A stretch of DNA of 64,000 nt from Tetranychus cinnabarinus (GCA_022266195.1 WHVY01000008.1:310001-374000), one strand, 5' to 3'; shown: positions 33,804 through 45,538, counted from the stretch's first letter. A program made the numbers and translations. Notes: a model not told the origin generated them from the sequence alone.

Positions 33804-36276
33804 TTAAGATTTTTCGGATTGATTAGCCGCCACAGGGGTTTGCTCATTTGACTGATCTACTGACGATGGGCTGGTTTGTTCATGACTAATATCTGTAGTT
33901 GGATGTGTTTCCTCTGATGGATTGTTTTCATTTGGTCCGTAGAGAGTCTTATGGCAAAGTGGACATACATCTTGAACATAAAGCCATTTACGGAGACAAA
34001 GTTCATGGAAATAATGATTACATCGAGTTATCCTAGCAGTAATTAATTCTGAGAAGTCTTGGAAACAAATGGGACAAATGTCATCGAGACTTTCCAATTG
34101 CTCTCGAGTTGCTTCTCTTAAAGTGTTGATTTTGTGTACAGCAGATCTTCTTCTGATGAATGTCTGCCAACCTGAAAAAACAATTTATTATTAAAGAAAT
34201 AAATATTAAATTATTGAATTACAAATTAATGGATTGTGAGAAGCAACTTACCAGCTTTTGCTTGTTTCCAAACATTAAAATAGGCATGTAAGCAGACCAT
34301 TAGAGCTCGAATTGTTCCCCCTGATTCAAAGACAAGAATCCAAGCGCCATTTATAAATATTAATATACCAAAAAGGAAGTCTATGGTATTTCCAGTGGCT
34401 CTTATATAATAAACATAATCATCCAACTTTTCCCAGACAGTGGTTCGGTACGAGTCAATCATGAATAAAATGTAAATTAGAAGAGTTGTCACAACCTGTT
34501 GAAGGAAATCAAAAGAAGAAAATAGTGAGTTACAACTTTTTTTACGCTTGGTAAGCAAAAAATGCAATTGGTGGAGAAATACGCTAACTCATCGAATAAA
34601 TTTAGCACATAGAATCAACTTCTGGTAAATTTCAACTGCTATTCACAAGATCGACATTAAAAATTGAAATTACCTTTAAAACAAGCTCTAATTGGAAAAA
34701 AGTGACTGCTAAAAGCCATGTTGATAAAGGATTGTATTTCCAAAGAAAGTGCAAGAAAAATGCTGGGAAAAAAATTAGAAAGAGACAGACCAGCCAGGCT
34801 CTTGAATGTTTTTTGAAATTTTGATTTTTTGACGCACTAAGTGACAGGAGAAAGGGATGAACCAAATTATGGATGAAATGGAGAGCCGCGCTAAGCATAA
34901 GGCAAATATTACGGAATAGACGAACGAAACGTTTTTCAGGATCAAGGCCAGTTAGACCAGTTTGGAAAGCTAGGATTAGGAATAATATAGCTGACACTGT
35001 GCCCATGCTTGTATCCTCTTGTTCAACCATTTGAAGGAATGATTGTGTGAATAGACCAAGTTGATTTGTAGTAGATGATATAATACTTGTCATTCCAAAT
35101 AGTGCAACGGTTGTTTCACATCCTTTGATGATTAATTGTTTCATTAGTGAGCAGAAATAATTTAGATCAAATGGAAATGCAGTCCCTCCTGGTCCATAAT
35201 AATACTGATAAGCAGTATCAGCGAGCATGAATGCAGCTTGCTCTGAAAAACGAATGATCCAAAATATGGTTAAAACCTGAAGAAGATAATATTGAATGAA
35301 TAAAATGACCCTTCCACAATTAGAAAATCCTTTTAAATACCTGAGGAACTTGTAGCCTAAACCATTGTGTTTGAATTAAAGTGTACGGTCCGTAGCTTCG
35401 AATTATATTTCGACTCCATCGAACATCACGAATTACTGTATTGAGTAGGTATTTGAGTCGATCGATTAAAAATATAAAAAGATAAAGAAGTGCTAATGAA
35501 GCACAAACTTCAGGTATCCATGAAAGTATGTCTATTGGTAAACCTGGAATTATGCTTAACATAGGTGGTGCAATGAAACATAGACAAATAAATTTTCCAG
35601 TGACAAATTGATGACTTTGGGGTATGGCGAAGAAGAAAAGTATACCCAAAAAGATCTAAAATGAAAGATAAGATAATCAATATTGAGTGGGAAAGAGGTT
35701 ATCGGAAGCAATCAGACATTCTAGATATAAGAATAATAATTACCTGCAGTACGTAATTACCGAGAAATCTGGGAAGAGCACTTAAATTTAATGAAATCAA
35801 ATCATATGCTATATGATTATGATTTTTCACGTAACGCATAAACTCCTCATTGCAAATGTAGGACCAAACAATGAGGCCAATTGAAGAAAGATAGAGATAG
35901 ATGGATATCAACACACTTGTTGACAGAAGAAACATTGAGAATGAAATGAAAAATCCTGTGGGAACAAATGAAACATATTATTAATATTGTGTACATAAAG
36001 CGAAAAACAAAACTTACCATTAATACAGAGGAAAATCCATCCATATGATTGAGTACGATTAATATAGTAATCTTCAGAGTTGAATGTAATACTTGATTCT
36101 TTATCTACTCCTAATTCATTGAATGTTTGGTTAAGTGATAAATATACAGGTTCAGAAGGAGTTGTGTAAGTGTAAGGAGTATTCAAAATTGAGTCCATAA
36201 CAAACAACGGAGGAACCCGAAGTATTAAGTCCAAAACTGATACAAAACGACTTCTAGTAGTATATCCAGCATTCAT
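33804..36276 (-). CDS. RNF139: RNF139/TRC8-type multi-pass membrane RING-H2 E3 ubiquitin ligase
   Basis: Six exons: 36276-36018, 35955-35744, 35655-35341, 35276-34674, 34495-34252 and 34171-33804, all with GT/AG sites. They total 2001 bp and 666 residues, against 664 for human RNF139. The N-terminal MNAGYTTRSRFVSVLDLILRVPP region and many hydrophobic segments give the polytopic ER membrane domain. The end of exon 5 joins exon 6 as VWKQAKAG-WQTFIRRRSAVHKI, the family's linker. The RING-H2 (about 577-617) has CPIC, CNHYFH, CLRKWLYVQDVCPLC with all zinc ligands. The tail is acidic and Ser/Thr-rich. TRC8 is an ER-associated degradation and sterol-linked ligase. RNF145 is the alternative paralogue; the WKTF-like linker and length favour RNF139. 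Confidence 0.92.
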
Positions 36277-36518
36277 GGTAGATAAATTGAGAACGAACAG
36301 CAATTAAACACAGATCAATTGTTTGAATAGTGATTGTAAAATTGAAATTGAATAACAACACATCATATTTTAAATCGCCATTGGCGATTCGCCTGGTAGG
36401 CCCAGCTGTTTAAAATGCGCAGGTAAAAACACCAGAAAAACCAAAACAAATCAAATGCCATAAAAATGAATTTTTCTCACTTTCAATTTCCTCACATATG
36501 ATATGACTTTTCAAGTGG

Positions 36519-36880
36519 TGTCATCTATTGATGAATCTCTACTTTCATCGCCTGATCAAGAGCGAGTCCGCCTTGAGTCAATCCATGATCTGCTTAAAGA
36601 AGCTCGTCGACTTGGCCTGCTCAATGATTTGATCAAGCTCTTATTGAAATCGCAAATAGAGACTCAGCTTAATATAAGGAGTGAAATTAGCTTTAATACT
36701 CTAAAATAAAATTATGAGGGAAAATGAAATGATCCATGAGTAGGAACTAAAATCTGATTTTGATTTGAAAAGGTTAAAATCAAAAGTTTATTAAATTTAA
36801 AAATAGATCTCCGTGAATTGGTTGTCAAAAAAACATCAATCACAATTTATTAAAAAACAAACTCATTTATGATTAGATTT
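36519..36880 (+). pseudogene. Duplicated 3' end of the membrane protein gene
   Basis: Encodes SIDESLLSSPDQERVRLESI, then HDLLKEARRLGLLNDLIK, nearly identical to the C-terminus of the gene ending at 33142, with frame drift after KLLLK. Flank from 36711 matches 33563-33722, so about 400 bp between them has been lost relative to the parent. It lacks any 5' part, start or membrane segment and is a truncated duplicate lying between RNF139 and STRAP. Confidence 0.8.
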
Positions 36881-36958
36881 TTAGCTGCTTGAGAATTGAC
36901 CAGCTGAAAGTCTGTTTCATAAATTACATGCTTGCTTTTCGAACCCGACCTCGAAAAG

Positions 36959-38105
36959 TTACATTTCATACCTCCAGAGACCATAAGTTTTACCGATAAC
37001 TGTTTGCCATAATCTAATGGTTCCATCTTCGCTGGCACTAGCGTATAATTCACCGTCCGGAGAGAATCTAATACAATGCAATGGACCAAAGTGACCTTTG
37101 AAAGAATCTAAATATAAAATAGAAAGGGTCAGAATAAGAATGACAAAGATCGAAGAAATAATATACCCAATTCAGTTCCATCTTCAAATTGATATTTGTA
37201 CATAGTAAAGTCTTCGCCACCGCAGACAAAAACAGCTTTATCGGGAGATAAGGATGCTGTATAAACTATAGTTGGAACCTGATACTCTTTGATTTTGTTC
37301 AGACCATTGATTTCATGAAAACTAACAGAATTTGCGGATGCAACAGTCAGTAGATTTTTATCAGCTGAAAGCTCTAAATCATTTGGAATGCTTGAGAATT
37401 CTAATCTTTGAATTTCTTGAAGAGATTTCAGATCCCATAATCTAATTGTTTTATCATCCGAAGCAGATAGTAACCATCTATCATCATTTAAAAACAATGC
37501 ATGCCTTATAGATGATGTGTGGCCATTAATTTTAAGCGGTTCTGAAAGAGTGAGATACAAAAAAATTAGAAAATAAAAAACATCAAACTGAAACAAATTC
37601 GAGAATCAAAATAATTTACCAGCATCCAGTCTATTAAGATCAAATATTCTCATTAATTTCTCGTTACTTCCAGTGACCAGTTGTGAGCTATCTGAACTGA
37701 ATGAAACAGATTTAACAATGTGACGATGAGGCAGTGAAGCTAATTCGGATCCATTAATAGCGTCCCAAAGTTTAGCACTAAAATCAGCGGCTCCTGTAGC
37801 TGCTTTAGAGGCATCAACATTTAGAGCTGCACCCCAAACTGCTCCTTTATGACCCTCAAAAGTACCTATCCAGTCACCAGTTTCCCCTTGTCGCAGCATA
37901 GGTTTTCCATCTAAACGCAGTAGAAATTAAAAAAATCTTATTAATACAGATCTAGTTGACAGAAAAAAAAGTAAATATAAATGTTTAGCTTACCTTTACA
38001 AGCAGAGATAAGGTAGTATTTACCATCGGTTATTCCACTGAAATTTAAAAATACAACAGGCCTTGTATGTCCTGTACAGGTCAGATTATGTTGTTTCAAA
38101 GCCAT
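36959..38105 (-). CDS. STRAP: STRAP (serine-threonine kinase receptor-associated protein), WD40 repeat protein
   Basis: Four exons: 38105-37994, 37910-37620, 37541-37167 and 37107-36959, giving 308 residues. Family signatures run throughout: TCTGHTRPVV, LISACKDGKPMLRQGETGDW, GTFEGHKGAVWGAAL, GGEDFTMYKYQFEDGTEL and YKGHFGP-like SFKGHFGPLHCIRFSPDGEL, then GKTYGLWRYEM and stop. STRAP/unrip is a seven-blade WD40 protein that binds the SMN-Gemin complex in snRNP assembly and, in vertebrates, TGF-beta receptors. The human C-terminal tail (about 40 residues) is missing. A GTATGA site right at the end (after CTCTGGAG) could be a donor to an unseen tail exon. Head-to-head with a dead UBXN4 fragment. 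Confidence 0.9.
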
Positions 38106-38396
38106 AGTGTAAGATACAATGTCAATTAACAAAAATTAATAAAATAAATAAATAAATCATGGAGAAGTAAACAGTATGATTCAAAAAATCAATGTTTACA
38201 AATCAATTCAACGTTGGATCCGGATAAACTGTCTTCAAGTAATGGATCCAATTCTAAAAAGCTGACTGTATTTTGGCAGAGTATTTGCCTTGATTTTTAT
38301 CCCGATTCTTCATCAATAAAATCTTATTATTTAATTGTTTAATTGTTTAAAATTTAATTATAATTCTCACTATTTACTTAACAATCATGTGGTTCT
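38106..38396. promoter_or_regulatory. Bidirectional promoter region, left copy (STRAP side active)
   Basis: 291 bp between the ATGs of STRAP (minus) and the UBXN4 fragment (plus), nearly identical to 43635-43915 between the STRAP remnant and intact UBXN4. The two copies presumably drive STRAP and UBXN4 respectively. Confidence 0.6.
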
Positions 38397-38888
38397 CTGG
38401 AAGTGTAGCCGAAGCTGTGGATAAATCAAAAAAAGAGAAGAAATTATTTTTAGTTTTTATTGAAGGTAAATTTGCTTTCTTATTTTCATTTTTTTCCTGG
38501 TTTTGTCGTTTTTATTCCAATTTATTGATTAATTGATCATACTTTCTCTTCCACAATTCCATTCAACATCTATATTTAATGTTTACTCTTTTGTTATTTT
38601 AATTTAATTTACTGAAATCTTTATTTTTACTCGTTTCCAGGTAAAGACGACTAATTTATAAACTAATCTTGGAGATGAAATTTTATCTGTGATGCAACGC
38701 GAAGTTTTTGCGATTAAAGTTGAAGAAGGGAGTGAAAACTAAATTGTTTGGTCAAATTTATATAATTTTAATGGTTCCTTCGATATACTGAATCAGCAAT
38801 ACCGGAGTCAATTTGGAAGTTATTCCTGGTTTTGTAACAGAGCAAGAGTTTATGGATAAGCTCGACAAAGTTCTAATTGTTCATAAAC
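38397..38888 (+). pseudogene. UBXN4 5' fragment (dead duplicate)
   Basis: Exon 1 (MWFSGSVAEAVDKSKKEKKL) and the exon 1 donor are intact and match 43916-43994. Exon 2 begins KDD and then meets a stop where the intact gene reads DDVSKKMTD; a short deletion and further stops follow. Similarity to 44172-44438 ends at GTTCATAAA (about 38888). The coiled coil, UBX and membrane parts are absent. It may still be transcribed from the shared promoter. Confidence 0.88.
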
Positions 38889-38903
38889 TGGTTGCTGGAT
38901 ACC

Positions 38904-40091
38904 TTATGGTAAAACGACTGGTGAATTTTGAATATCACTAGCCATTATAGATTCTTCATAATCAGATCTTGGGTTCCACAGATTGAGTTGTTTGAGTATT
39001 TCAGTAACGCAATTATCACGGTTCAATGTATAAAAATGTAACCCGGGTATATTAACATCAGAACTAATTAGCTTATTGCATAGATCAACAGCATGTTGTA
39101 AGCCATACTTCTTGATTGCTTCGATGTCTCCCTTACAGGCTTCAATGGATTTTTTAACTTCATCAGGAGGATCAATTTTAGTTAATTTGCTTATATTACG
39201 AATGGACGCCTTGGTTTGAATAGGGAATATTCCTGGTATAATCGGCACTTTGATCCCAATTGCGTGGCAATCCTTGATAAAACTAATGTATTGGTCAGCT
39301 GAGAAAGACAGTTGAGTAACAATAAAATCAGCTCCAGCATGCACTTTAGATTTCAAATAGTTCAAATCATCTGAGTATGTTTTAGCATCAGGATGTCCCA
39401 TTGGATAACCAGCAACACCAATAGTAAAAAAATCACCATATTTGGTTTTAATGAATTTAACCAAATCAAGAGCACAAGTTAGTTTATCAAGGAAATTGTT
39501 TGATTTAATAATTTGGTCACTTTTAGAGTTACTTAGCTGATCTATTGTCGGAGATAATTGTTCACCTTTTGTATTATCAATGATATCACTGGAGGCAACA
39601 TTGGAAAGACCGTCAGGGACATCATTTGAGTTATTGGAAACTCCATTAAAGACTTTGTTTTCATCTTGATTTGAAGCTGGTACATCACCCCTTAAAGCCA
39701 GTATATTTCGAAGACCCAATGATTTAGCTGAATTGAGTATAGATTCCAAAGTGGTAATATCATAGTCATAACAAGTTAAATGTAACACAGTTTCATGATT
39801 TAGCTGCTTTAAAGTTGAACCAGCAATTGCTAGACTTGAACAATGATTGTTTGGGTCAAGTGATGCTCTTGAATGCCAAGTGATGTCCATAAACAAAGGA
39901 TTGCCTTGCTTTAGCTGATCCAACAAGGGCCAAAAGGATTCTAATTCAGTTTCATTTCGAGGAGGGAAAAATTCCAATGAAAAGAATGGTTTACCATATT
40001 GATTTACATAATTAGTTATTTTATCAATCAATTTTACTGATGGTACAACTGGTTGGTCTGATGTTGATGGTGGTTCCTTACTGAAAGTCAT
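38904..40091 (-). CDS. MTHFR: Methylenetetrahydrofolate reductase, catalytic domain only
   Basis: Single exon, 395 residues. It reduces 5,10-methylene-THF to 5-methyl-THF for methionine synthesis, with FAD. Catalytic (beta/alpha)8-barrel motifs are present: FFSLEFFPPRNE (about 36-47, with the catalytic Glu), ILALRGD, GVAGYPMGHPDAKTY, HAGADFIVTQLSF, VPIIPGIFPIQT and PGLHFYTLNRD. An extra Asn/Ser/Asp-rich insert of about 55 residues sits after ALRGDVP. Eukaryotic MTHFR normally continues with a C-terminal S-adenosylmethionine-binding regulatory domain (human 656 residues). Here the frame stops soon after ILKQLNLW, 16 bp from the boundary of the duplicated UBXN4 fragment. Motifs are of eukaryotic type. 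Either the regulatory domain was lost with the duplication, or it lies in an unseen spliced exon (none was found in the adjacent sequence). Confidence 0.9.
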   Translation of the reverse strand: MTFSKEPPSTSDQPVVPSVKLIDKITNYVNQYGKPFFSLEFFPPRNETELESFWPLLDQLKQGNPLFMDITWHSRASLDPNNHCSSLAIAGSTLKQLNHETVLHLTCYDYDITTLESILNSAKSLGLRNILALRGDVPASNQDENKVFNGVSNNSNDVPDGLSNVASSDIIDNTKGEQLSPTIDQLSNSKSDQIIKSNNFLDKLTCALDLVKFIKTKYGDFFTIGVAGYPMGHPDAKTYSDDLNYLKSKVHAGADFIVTQLSFSADQYISFIKDCHAIGIKVPIIPGIFPIQTKASIRNISKLTKIDPPDEVKKSIEACKGDIEAIKKYGLQHAVDLCNKLISSDVNIPGLHFYTLNRDNCVTEILKQLNLWNPRSDYEESIMASDIQNSPVVLP

Positions 40092-41321
40092 TTCTTTGTA
40101 ACTCTCGATTATAACAGGTTGGTCTTGAAGTGTAAAAATAAGGTTAAATAAGGTATTTTAAAACAGTTAATATTATTATGGATAGTTGAAGATGATTTAA
40201 CTAAATATAGATGCAAGAAAAATCAATTGCATAGGGATTAAAAACTAAACACAAAATAATTAAGCAGCTTTAAAGGAAATTTTATTGCTGTATTATGATG
40301 TAGTTTTTGGTAATATTTGATTAACTTTCACAGTTCACTCTATAAAAATATCGAGCATTCATTCATTTTAATAATCAAACTGTTAGTTATTTCTAATTGA
40401 GTTTATATTGAAACGTTATCGATGGTTTATTTTTCAGTCTTTTATCATTGTTTATGTTGTTGATGGAGTTTAGAAATGAAAATAAACTCGTTTTTCCAAC
40501 TTTCCTAAAGCAATTCAGCATCAGCATAACAAGCTGAGCTCACATACTGCGCTGTCATTGATGGATGCTCAAAAACAGAAAAAATAATCATATAGGCAGG
40601 CTAGACATGATACATGATACTTTAATATTTCTGATTTTCAAAATAGTAATTATCAACTAATTATTTCCACAACCTGATCAGAGGACTGCAACTATCAGAA
40701 AACTATAGAGAAATCATCAGGTTTCCATCGCATTACCAATCCATCTGGTACATTAATCACAATCAGTCCATAGATTTATTGAAACTAATACGATTGGAAG
40801 TATTGTAACGAACCAGATTAAATTGAGATTTTGTATGAAAAGTTGCTTTTTGCAGTTAATTTTCATTCAATTCTAGACTATTAAGCTTCCTAACAGCACG
40901 TTGAAGCCAGGTGATGTCAATGTGAATCAATAAAAATTTAAACTAACGATAGCGGGGCAATAATTTAGATATTGTCTAATTAACTGATCAAATGTACGGA
41001 AATTGCCCATACACAGTGTGAACAAAGCATGGATGTTAGCGAATGATAATTTAGAGATAGTTATGGTGATTGTCAAATGATGAATAAAACCTTTGAATAC
41101 ACAGTTGCACATCCAGGAATCATCATCCGACAGGAACCGATTGCAGATTATGTAAGTTGAAACAACTGGAATGAAACTTTTATTCTTCATTTGTCTCTCC
41201 CTCTCGCTCAAACATTACCTTTCTCTCTGATGGTATTATCAATGATAAAAAATTGAATTTGTAGTTGAAAGACACTTCAATTGATAATGTACATGTAAAT
41301 AAATTCTAGTCAACAAGAATG
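40092..41321. other. Intergenic region, nothing recognised
   Basis: 1.2 kb between MTHFR (5' side) and the 3' end of the CCDC51-like gene. A 94-codon minus-strand frame (41211-40927) shows no domain and is not counted. The MTHFR promoter must lie here. Confidence 0.4.
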
Positions 41322-42698
41322 CTAATTAGAAGCAAATCTCATAACAACCGGTAAAAACAACGCGAATAGTCCAACAATGATCAAATTGTTAAGTCTAATT
41401 CGGCTTTCTAGCTCTTCTTGGGATGCTTGAATTGTTTGTTGAGATGTGTTGATTTCTTTGATGATTGCTTGACTTAGATTGTTTAAATTTTGTTCAATAC
41501 AGCTTTCAATGGTAGATTTTTCCCGATCCTCGATGCCTGGAGATAGATGGCTGCTTATTTCCGCAGAAAACGCACTAAAAGTATTCATTTGTTTTTCTAG
41601 AGTATTTACTAATTTGTTGATATCCTTCATCTTTAACGCGTGATTGATACTAGTTCCTAGAATTCCGAGAAAAGCTCCGATGATTGATCCTAATATTGAT
41701 AAGTATTTGACTTTCTCTTGGCGTAATCGCTCAAACTGAATGAAAAACACAAAAATAAATCATTAAAAGTATTAAAAATCAAATGAAAAAATATAATACT
41801 TGAAGCAAAATCACATCAAATGATGAAAGTATACATGGATCTTACCTCATGTGCTTCTCTTAATCTCTGAGAAAAACTTGTGAACAATTCTCTTTCTGAT
41901 TCCTCCTTTGTCCTTAATTCATTTAATAAACTCATCTCGTTCTTTAAAAATTTGTGCTCATTAGTAATCAGCTCCAAATAGGCCTCATCTGACCGGCTCA
42001 TAGAATCTAAAAGATGAAAAATATCAAAAGACGTTAGTAATTTTATTCTTAAAAATAGAAAATGGTATCAAAATGCATTTCTAGATAATCTCATTCAAAA
42101 GATTATAGTTGAAGTGATAACCAATGATAATCATCGATCCTTTATCTGCCCAGGTATATTCTTTCAGGTAAGGCTATTTAAAACTGCATGTTGATACCGT
42201 TCTCTGTTTTTAACATTCAGTTGGAAACTACTGGAATAACTGATGATGAAACAGAACAGGAAAGGTAGATGGATTTAACCATTCAGAGATAAAGTTCTAA
42301 CAATTTGGGTCTCTTCAAACCTCAAGTTGAATTAGATTAAACAGAGTATAGTTAATTACCCAATTTAGAGCGGATTTGTTTAAGATTTTGTTGCACCTTA
42401 AGTAATCCATCCTGAATGGTTCTCCTAGCTTTGCTTGATTCGATGAAGGCTTCTTCTGCCTGTAAATAACAGAAAAATATGCAAAAATCAATGATAGTTC
42501 AATGAATTTGAATCAGTAACAATAGGAACAAACCTTGAGGACATTCTGTTGAATCTTTTTGATCTCTTTGACACCAATGTAGCTTTCATAAGAGTCCATG
42601 GCTTTTAACATATGATCATTCAATGGTGATTGACTAAATTTATCAGGAATTGAACGAGCATATTGTTTTAAATTGTTGATTAAATTACGAAAGGCCAT
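41322..42698 (-). CDS. CCDC51: CCDC51/MITOK-like mitochondrial inner-membrane potassium channel subunit
   Basis: Four exons: 42698-42534, 42459-42360, 42006-41846 and 41735-41322, total 840 bp and 279 residues. The layout matches CCDC51 (MITOK, pore subunit of the mitochondrial ATP-sensitive potassium channel): YESYIGVKEIKKIQ against YEEFVGLNEVREAQ, DEAYLELITNEHKFLKNE against DSQYLELATLEHRMLQEE, and FSQRLREAHE, then KVKYLSILGSIIGAFLGILG (first membrane segment) and LIIVGLFALFLPVVMRF near the C-terminus (second segment). Coiled-coil stretches flank the first membrane segment. It is shorter than the human protein (411), mainly in the N-terminal targeting part and the loop between membrane segments. 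A further 5' exon with a presequence is possible. Confidence 0.85.
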
Positions 42699-42981
42699 AA
42701 CAATGTTTAAAATATTAGTTAAGAAATAAATTAACAACCAAAAGAAAGAGTAACTCAAAACTAAATGTCAACATTTTTATCACGTGGGAAACATCTGTAT
42801 CCAATGATATTTCACCGGTTTTTTCATTTTTGTTTACAATTTTTTGTCTACCTAGACTGTTTTTAATAAATTGGGATTGATGTCTTTTTTCGGCAACACA
42901 TTCACTGTCATGGGAACCTCACGGAGATCGAGATTTTATCAATTGATATCGGTATATTGGACCTTCTCAAAGACCAATATA

Positions 42982-43634
42982 ATTGGTTGATAAAAAAGAC
43001 ATCAATCACAATTTAAAAAAAACAAACTCATTTATGATTAGATTTTTGACTGCTTGAGAATTGACCAGCTGAAAGTCTGTTCCATAAATTACATGCTTGC
43101 TTTTCGAACCCGACCTCGAAAAGTTACATTTCATACCTCCAGAGACCATAAGTTTTACCGATAACTGTTTGCCATAATCTAATGGTTCCATCTTCGCTGG
43201 CACTAGCGTATAATTCACCGTCCGGCGAGAATCTAATACAATGCAATGGACCAAAGTGACCTTTGAAAGAATACCCAATATACCCAATTCAGTTCCATCT
43301 TCAAATTGATATTTTTACATAGTGAAGTCTTCGCCACCGCAGACAAAAACAGCTTTATCGGGAGATAAAAATGCTGTATAAACTATAGTTGGACAGGTTC
43401 CAAGCTAAAGTTTCCCCTTGTCGCAGCATAGGTTTTCCATCTAAATGCAGTAGAAATTAAAATATCTAATTAATACAGATCTAGATGACAGAAAAAAATG
43501 TAAATATAAATGTTTAGCTTACCTTTACAAGCAGAGATAAGGTAGTATTTACCATCGGTTATTCCACTGAAATTTAAAAATACAACAGGCCTTGTATGTC
43601 CTGTACAGGTCAGATTATGTTGTTTTAAAGCCAT
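42982..43634 (-). pseudogene. STRAP remnant (dead duplicate, internal exons lost)
   Basis: Contains near-identical copies of STRAP exon 4 (about 43276-43120) and exon 1 (43634-43523), a piece of exon 3 (about 43280-43395) and the last bases of exon 2. The rest of exons 2 and 3 is deleted and the joins are out of order for splicing. Flank and promoter also match the left copy. It is not able to encode a WD40 propeller. Confidence 0.9.
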
Positions 43635-43915
43635 AGTGTAAGATACAATGTCAATTAACAAAAATTAATAAAATAAATAAATAAATCATGGAGAAGTAAA
43701 CAGTATCATTCAAAAAATCAATGTTTACAAATCGATTCAACGTTGGATCCGGATAAACTGTCTTCAAGTAATGGATCCAATTCTAAAAAGCTGACTGTAT
43801 TTTGGCAGTGTATTTGCCTTGATTTTTATCCCGATTCTTCATCAATAAAATCTTATTATTTAATTGTTTAATTGTTTAAAATTTAATTATAATTCTCACT
43901 ATTTACTTAACAATC

Positions 43916-45538
43916 ATGTGGTTCTCTGGAAGTGTAGCCGAAGCTGTGGATAAATCAAAAAAAGAGAAAAAATTGTTTTTAGTTTTTATTGAAGGTAAAT
44001 TTGCTTTCTTATTTTCATTTTTTTTCCTGGTTTTGTCGTTTTTATTCCAATTTATTGATTAATTGATCATACTTCCTCATCCATAATTTCATTCAACATT
44101 CATATTTAATGTTTACTCTTTTGTTATTTTAATTTAATTTACTGAAATCTTTATTTTTACCCTATTTCCAGGTAAAGATGATGTGTCAAAAAAGATGACT
44201 GATTTATTAACTAATCTTAGAGATGAAATTTTATCTGTGATGCAACGCGAAGTTGTTGCGATTAAAGTTGAAGAAGGAAGTGAAAACTGTAAATTGTTTG
44301 GTCAAATTTATCCAATTTTAATGGTTCCTTCGATATACTGTATCAGCAATACCGGAGTCAATTTGGAAGTTATTCCTGGTTTTGTAACAGAGCAAGAGTT
44401 TATGGATAAGCTCGACAAGGTTCTAATTGTTCATAAAGCAAATTTAACTCAGCCTATACAACAATCAGTACCAGTGACTAACCCAGTTACACCAGTCCAA
44501 CCAGTCTTAGCATCAGTATCAACTGCTCCAGCATTATCGACCACCACTTCTGTGCCTACTTCATCTTCTGGGGACAAGAAAGAAGTAGCTTCTGATAATA
44601 ATGAACTACCAGCAATCGATGAAAAAATTGCCAAAGCTCAGCAATTACTGGAACAAATCAAGATTAAAAAAGCTAAAGAAGAAGAAGAAAAAGCAAAACA
44701 GCAAGAATTAGATCGAATTAGATCTGGTAAGGAATTAGCTAAAGCAAAAGCTCGACGAGAAGAATTGGAAATGGCTGAGCTTGTCAAAGAAAGGGAAAAA
44801 GAAAAACGAGAAGCAATCGAGGCTCGTAAGCGTATCTTGGCACAAATAGAAGCTGACAAAGAAGAAAGACGTCGAAGAAATGAGCTATTCAAAGTTCCAA
44901 GCTGTCAAAAGAGCGAACCCAAATCAGGGAACAGTGGTACATCAAGTTCAAAGAGCAATGAAAATGAAAGCAGAATTCAGTTTCGATTTCCTGATGGCTC
45001 TTTTACAAATCAAACCTTTGGTGCTGATGATCCCCTCTGTGCTTTACGACAATTTGTCATTGATACTTCACCATATCGAAATTTCACTCTGTCCACTTCA
45101 TACCCTAAAAGAGTTTTTACTTCAGATGACTTGACTAGATCTTTGAGAGATCTTGAGTTAACACCAAGCTCAGTATTGCTTGTTATATCAAGTCCATCGG
45201 TAGTCTCAAAAGCTACCTCAATAGTTTCAACTAATATATTCCTTCAAATATGGCCGTATATTATGACTCCATTTTTTTGGATTTGGACTTTTATTACTAG
45301 TCTATTTAGAACTCCTCCATCCCCTGCACAATCTGCATCTACACCCTCTTCATCAGGTAGCCAAGCAGGCTCGTCAGTAAGAAAGCGAGTTGATGAAGAG
45401 CGAGAACAAAGATTATTGAAAAGGCAAAAGGAAAGCAAGCTTCTAAATCGAGATGGTAATGTTGCTCGACTCCGAGACAATCATGATGATAAAGATGATG
45501 ATGGTACTTGGAATGGTAATTCAACACAGCAGATGTAA
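43916..45538 (+). CDS. UBXN4: UBXN4 (erasin), ER-membrane UBX-domain protein
   Basis: Two exons: 43916-43994 and 44172-45538, 481 residues. UBXN4 recruits the p97/VCP ATPase to the ER for protein degradation. Order: thioredoxin-like N-terminal domain (about 1-130; MWFSGSVAEAVDKSKK, SVMQREVVAIKV, LFGQIYPILMVPS), Ser/Thr/Pro linker, charged coiled coil (about 165-270), UBX domain (about 292-370; RIQFRFPDGSFTNQTF, PKRVFTSDDL), hydrophobic hairpin (about 382-405; IWPYIMTPFFWIWTFI), and a C-terminus ending WNGNSTQQM, as in the human protein. Length is close to human (508). Head-to-head with the dead STRAP remnant. Confidence 0.95.

Larger units (their letters stand above)
36823..44438. repeat. Segmental duplication pair STRAP-UBXN4 (36823-38888 and 42982-44438)
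   Basis: Two copies in the same orientation. Paired start: GGTTGTCAAAAAAACATCAA at 36823 and GGTTGATAAAAAAGACATCA at 42982. Paired end: GCTCGACAAAGTTCTAATTG at 38861 and GCTCGACAAGGTTCTAATTG at 44410. The right copy has lost about 600 bp of STRAP internal sequence; the left copy has lost a few bases at the start of UBXN4 exon 2. MTHFR and CCDC51 lie between the copies. Confidence 0.92.
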
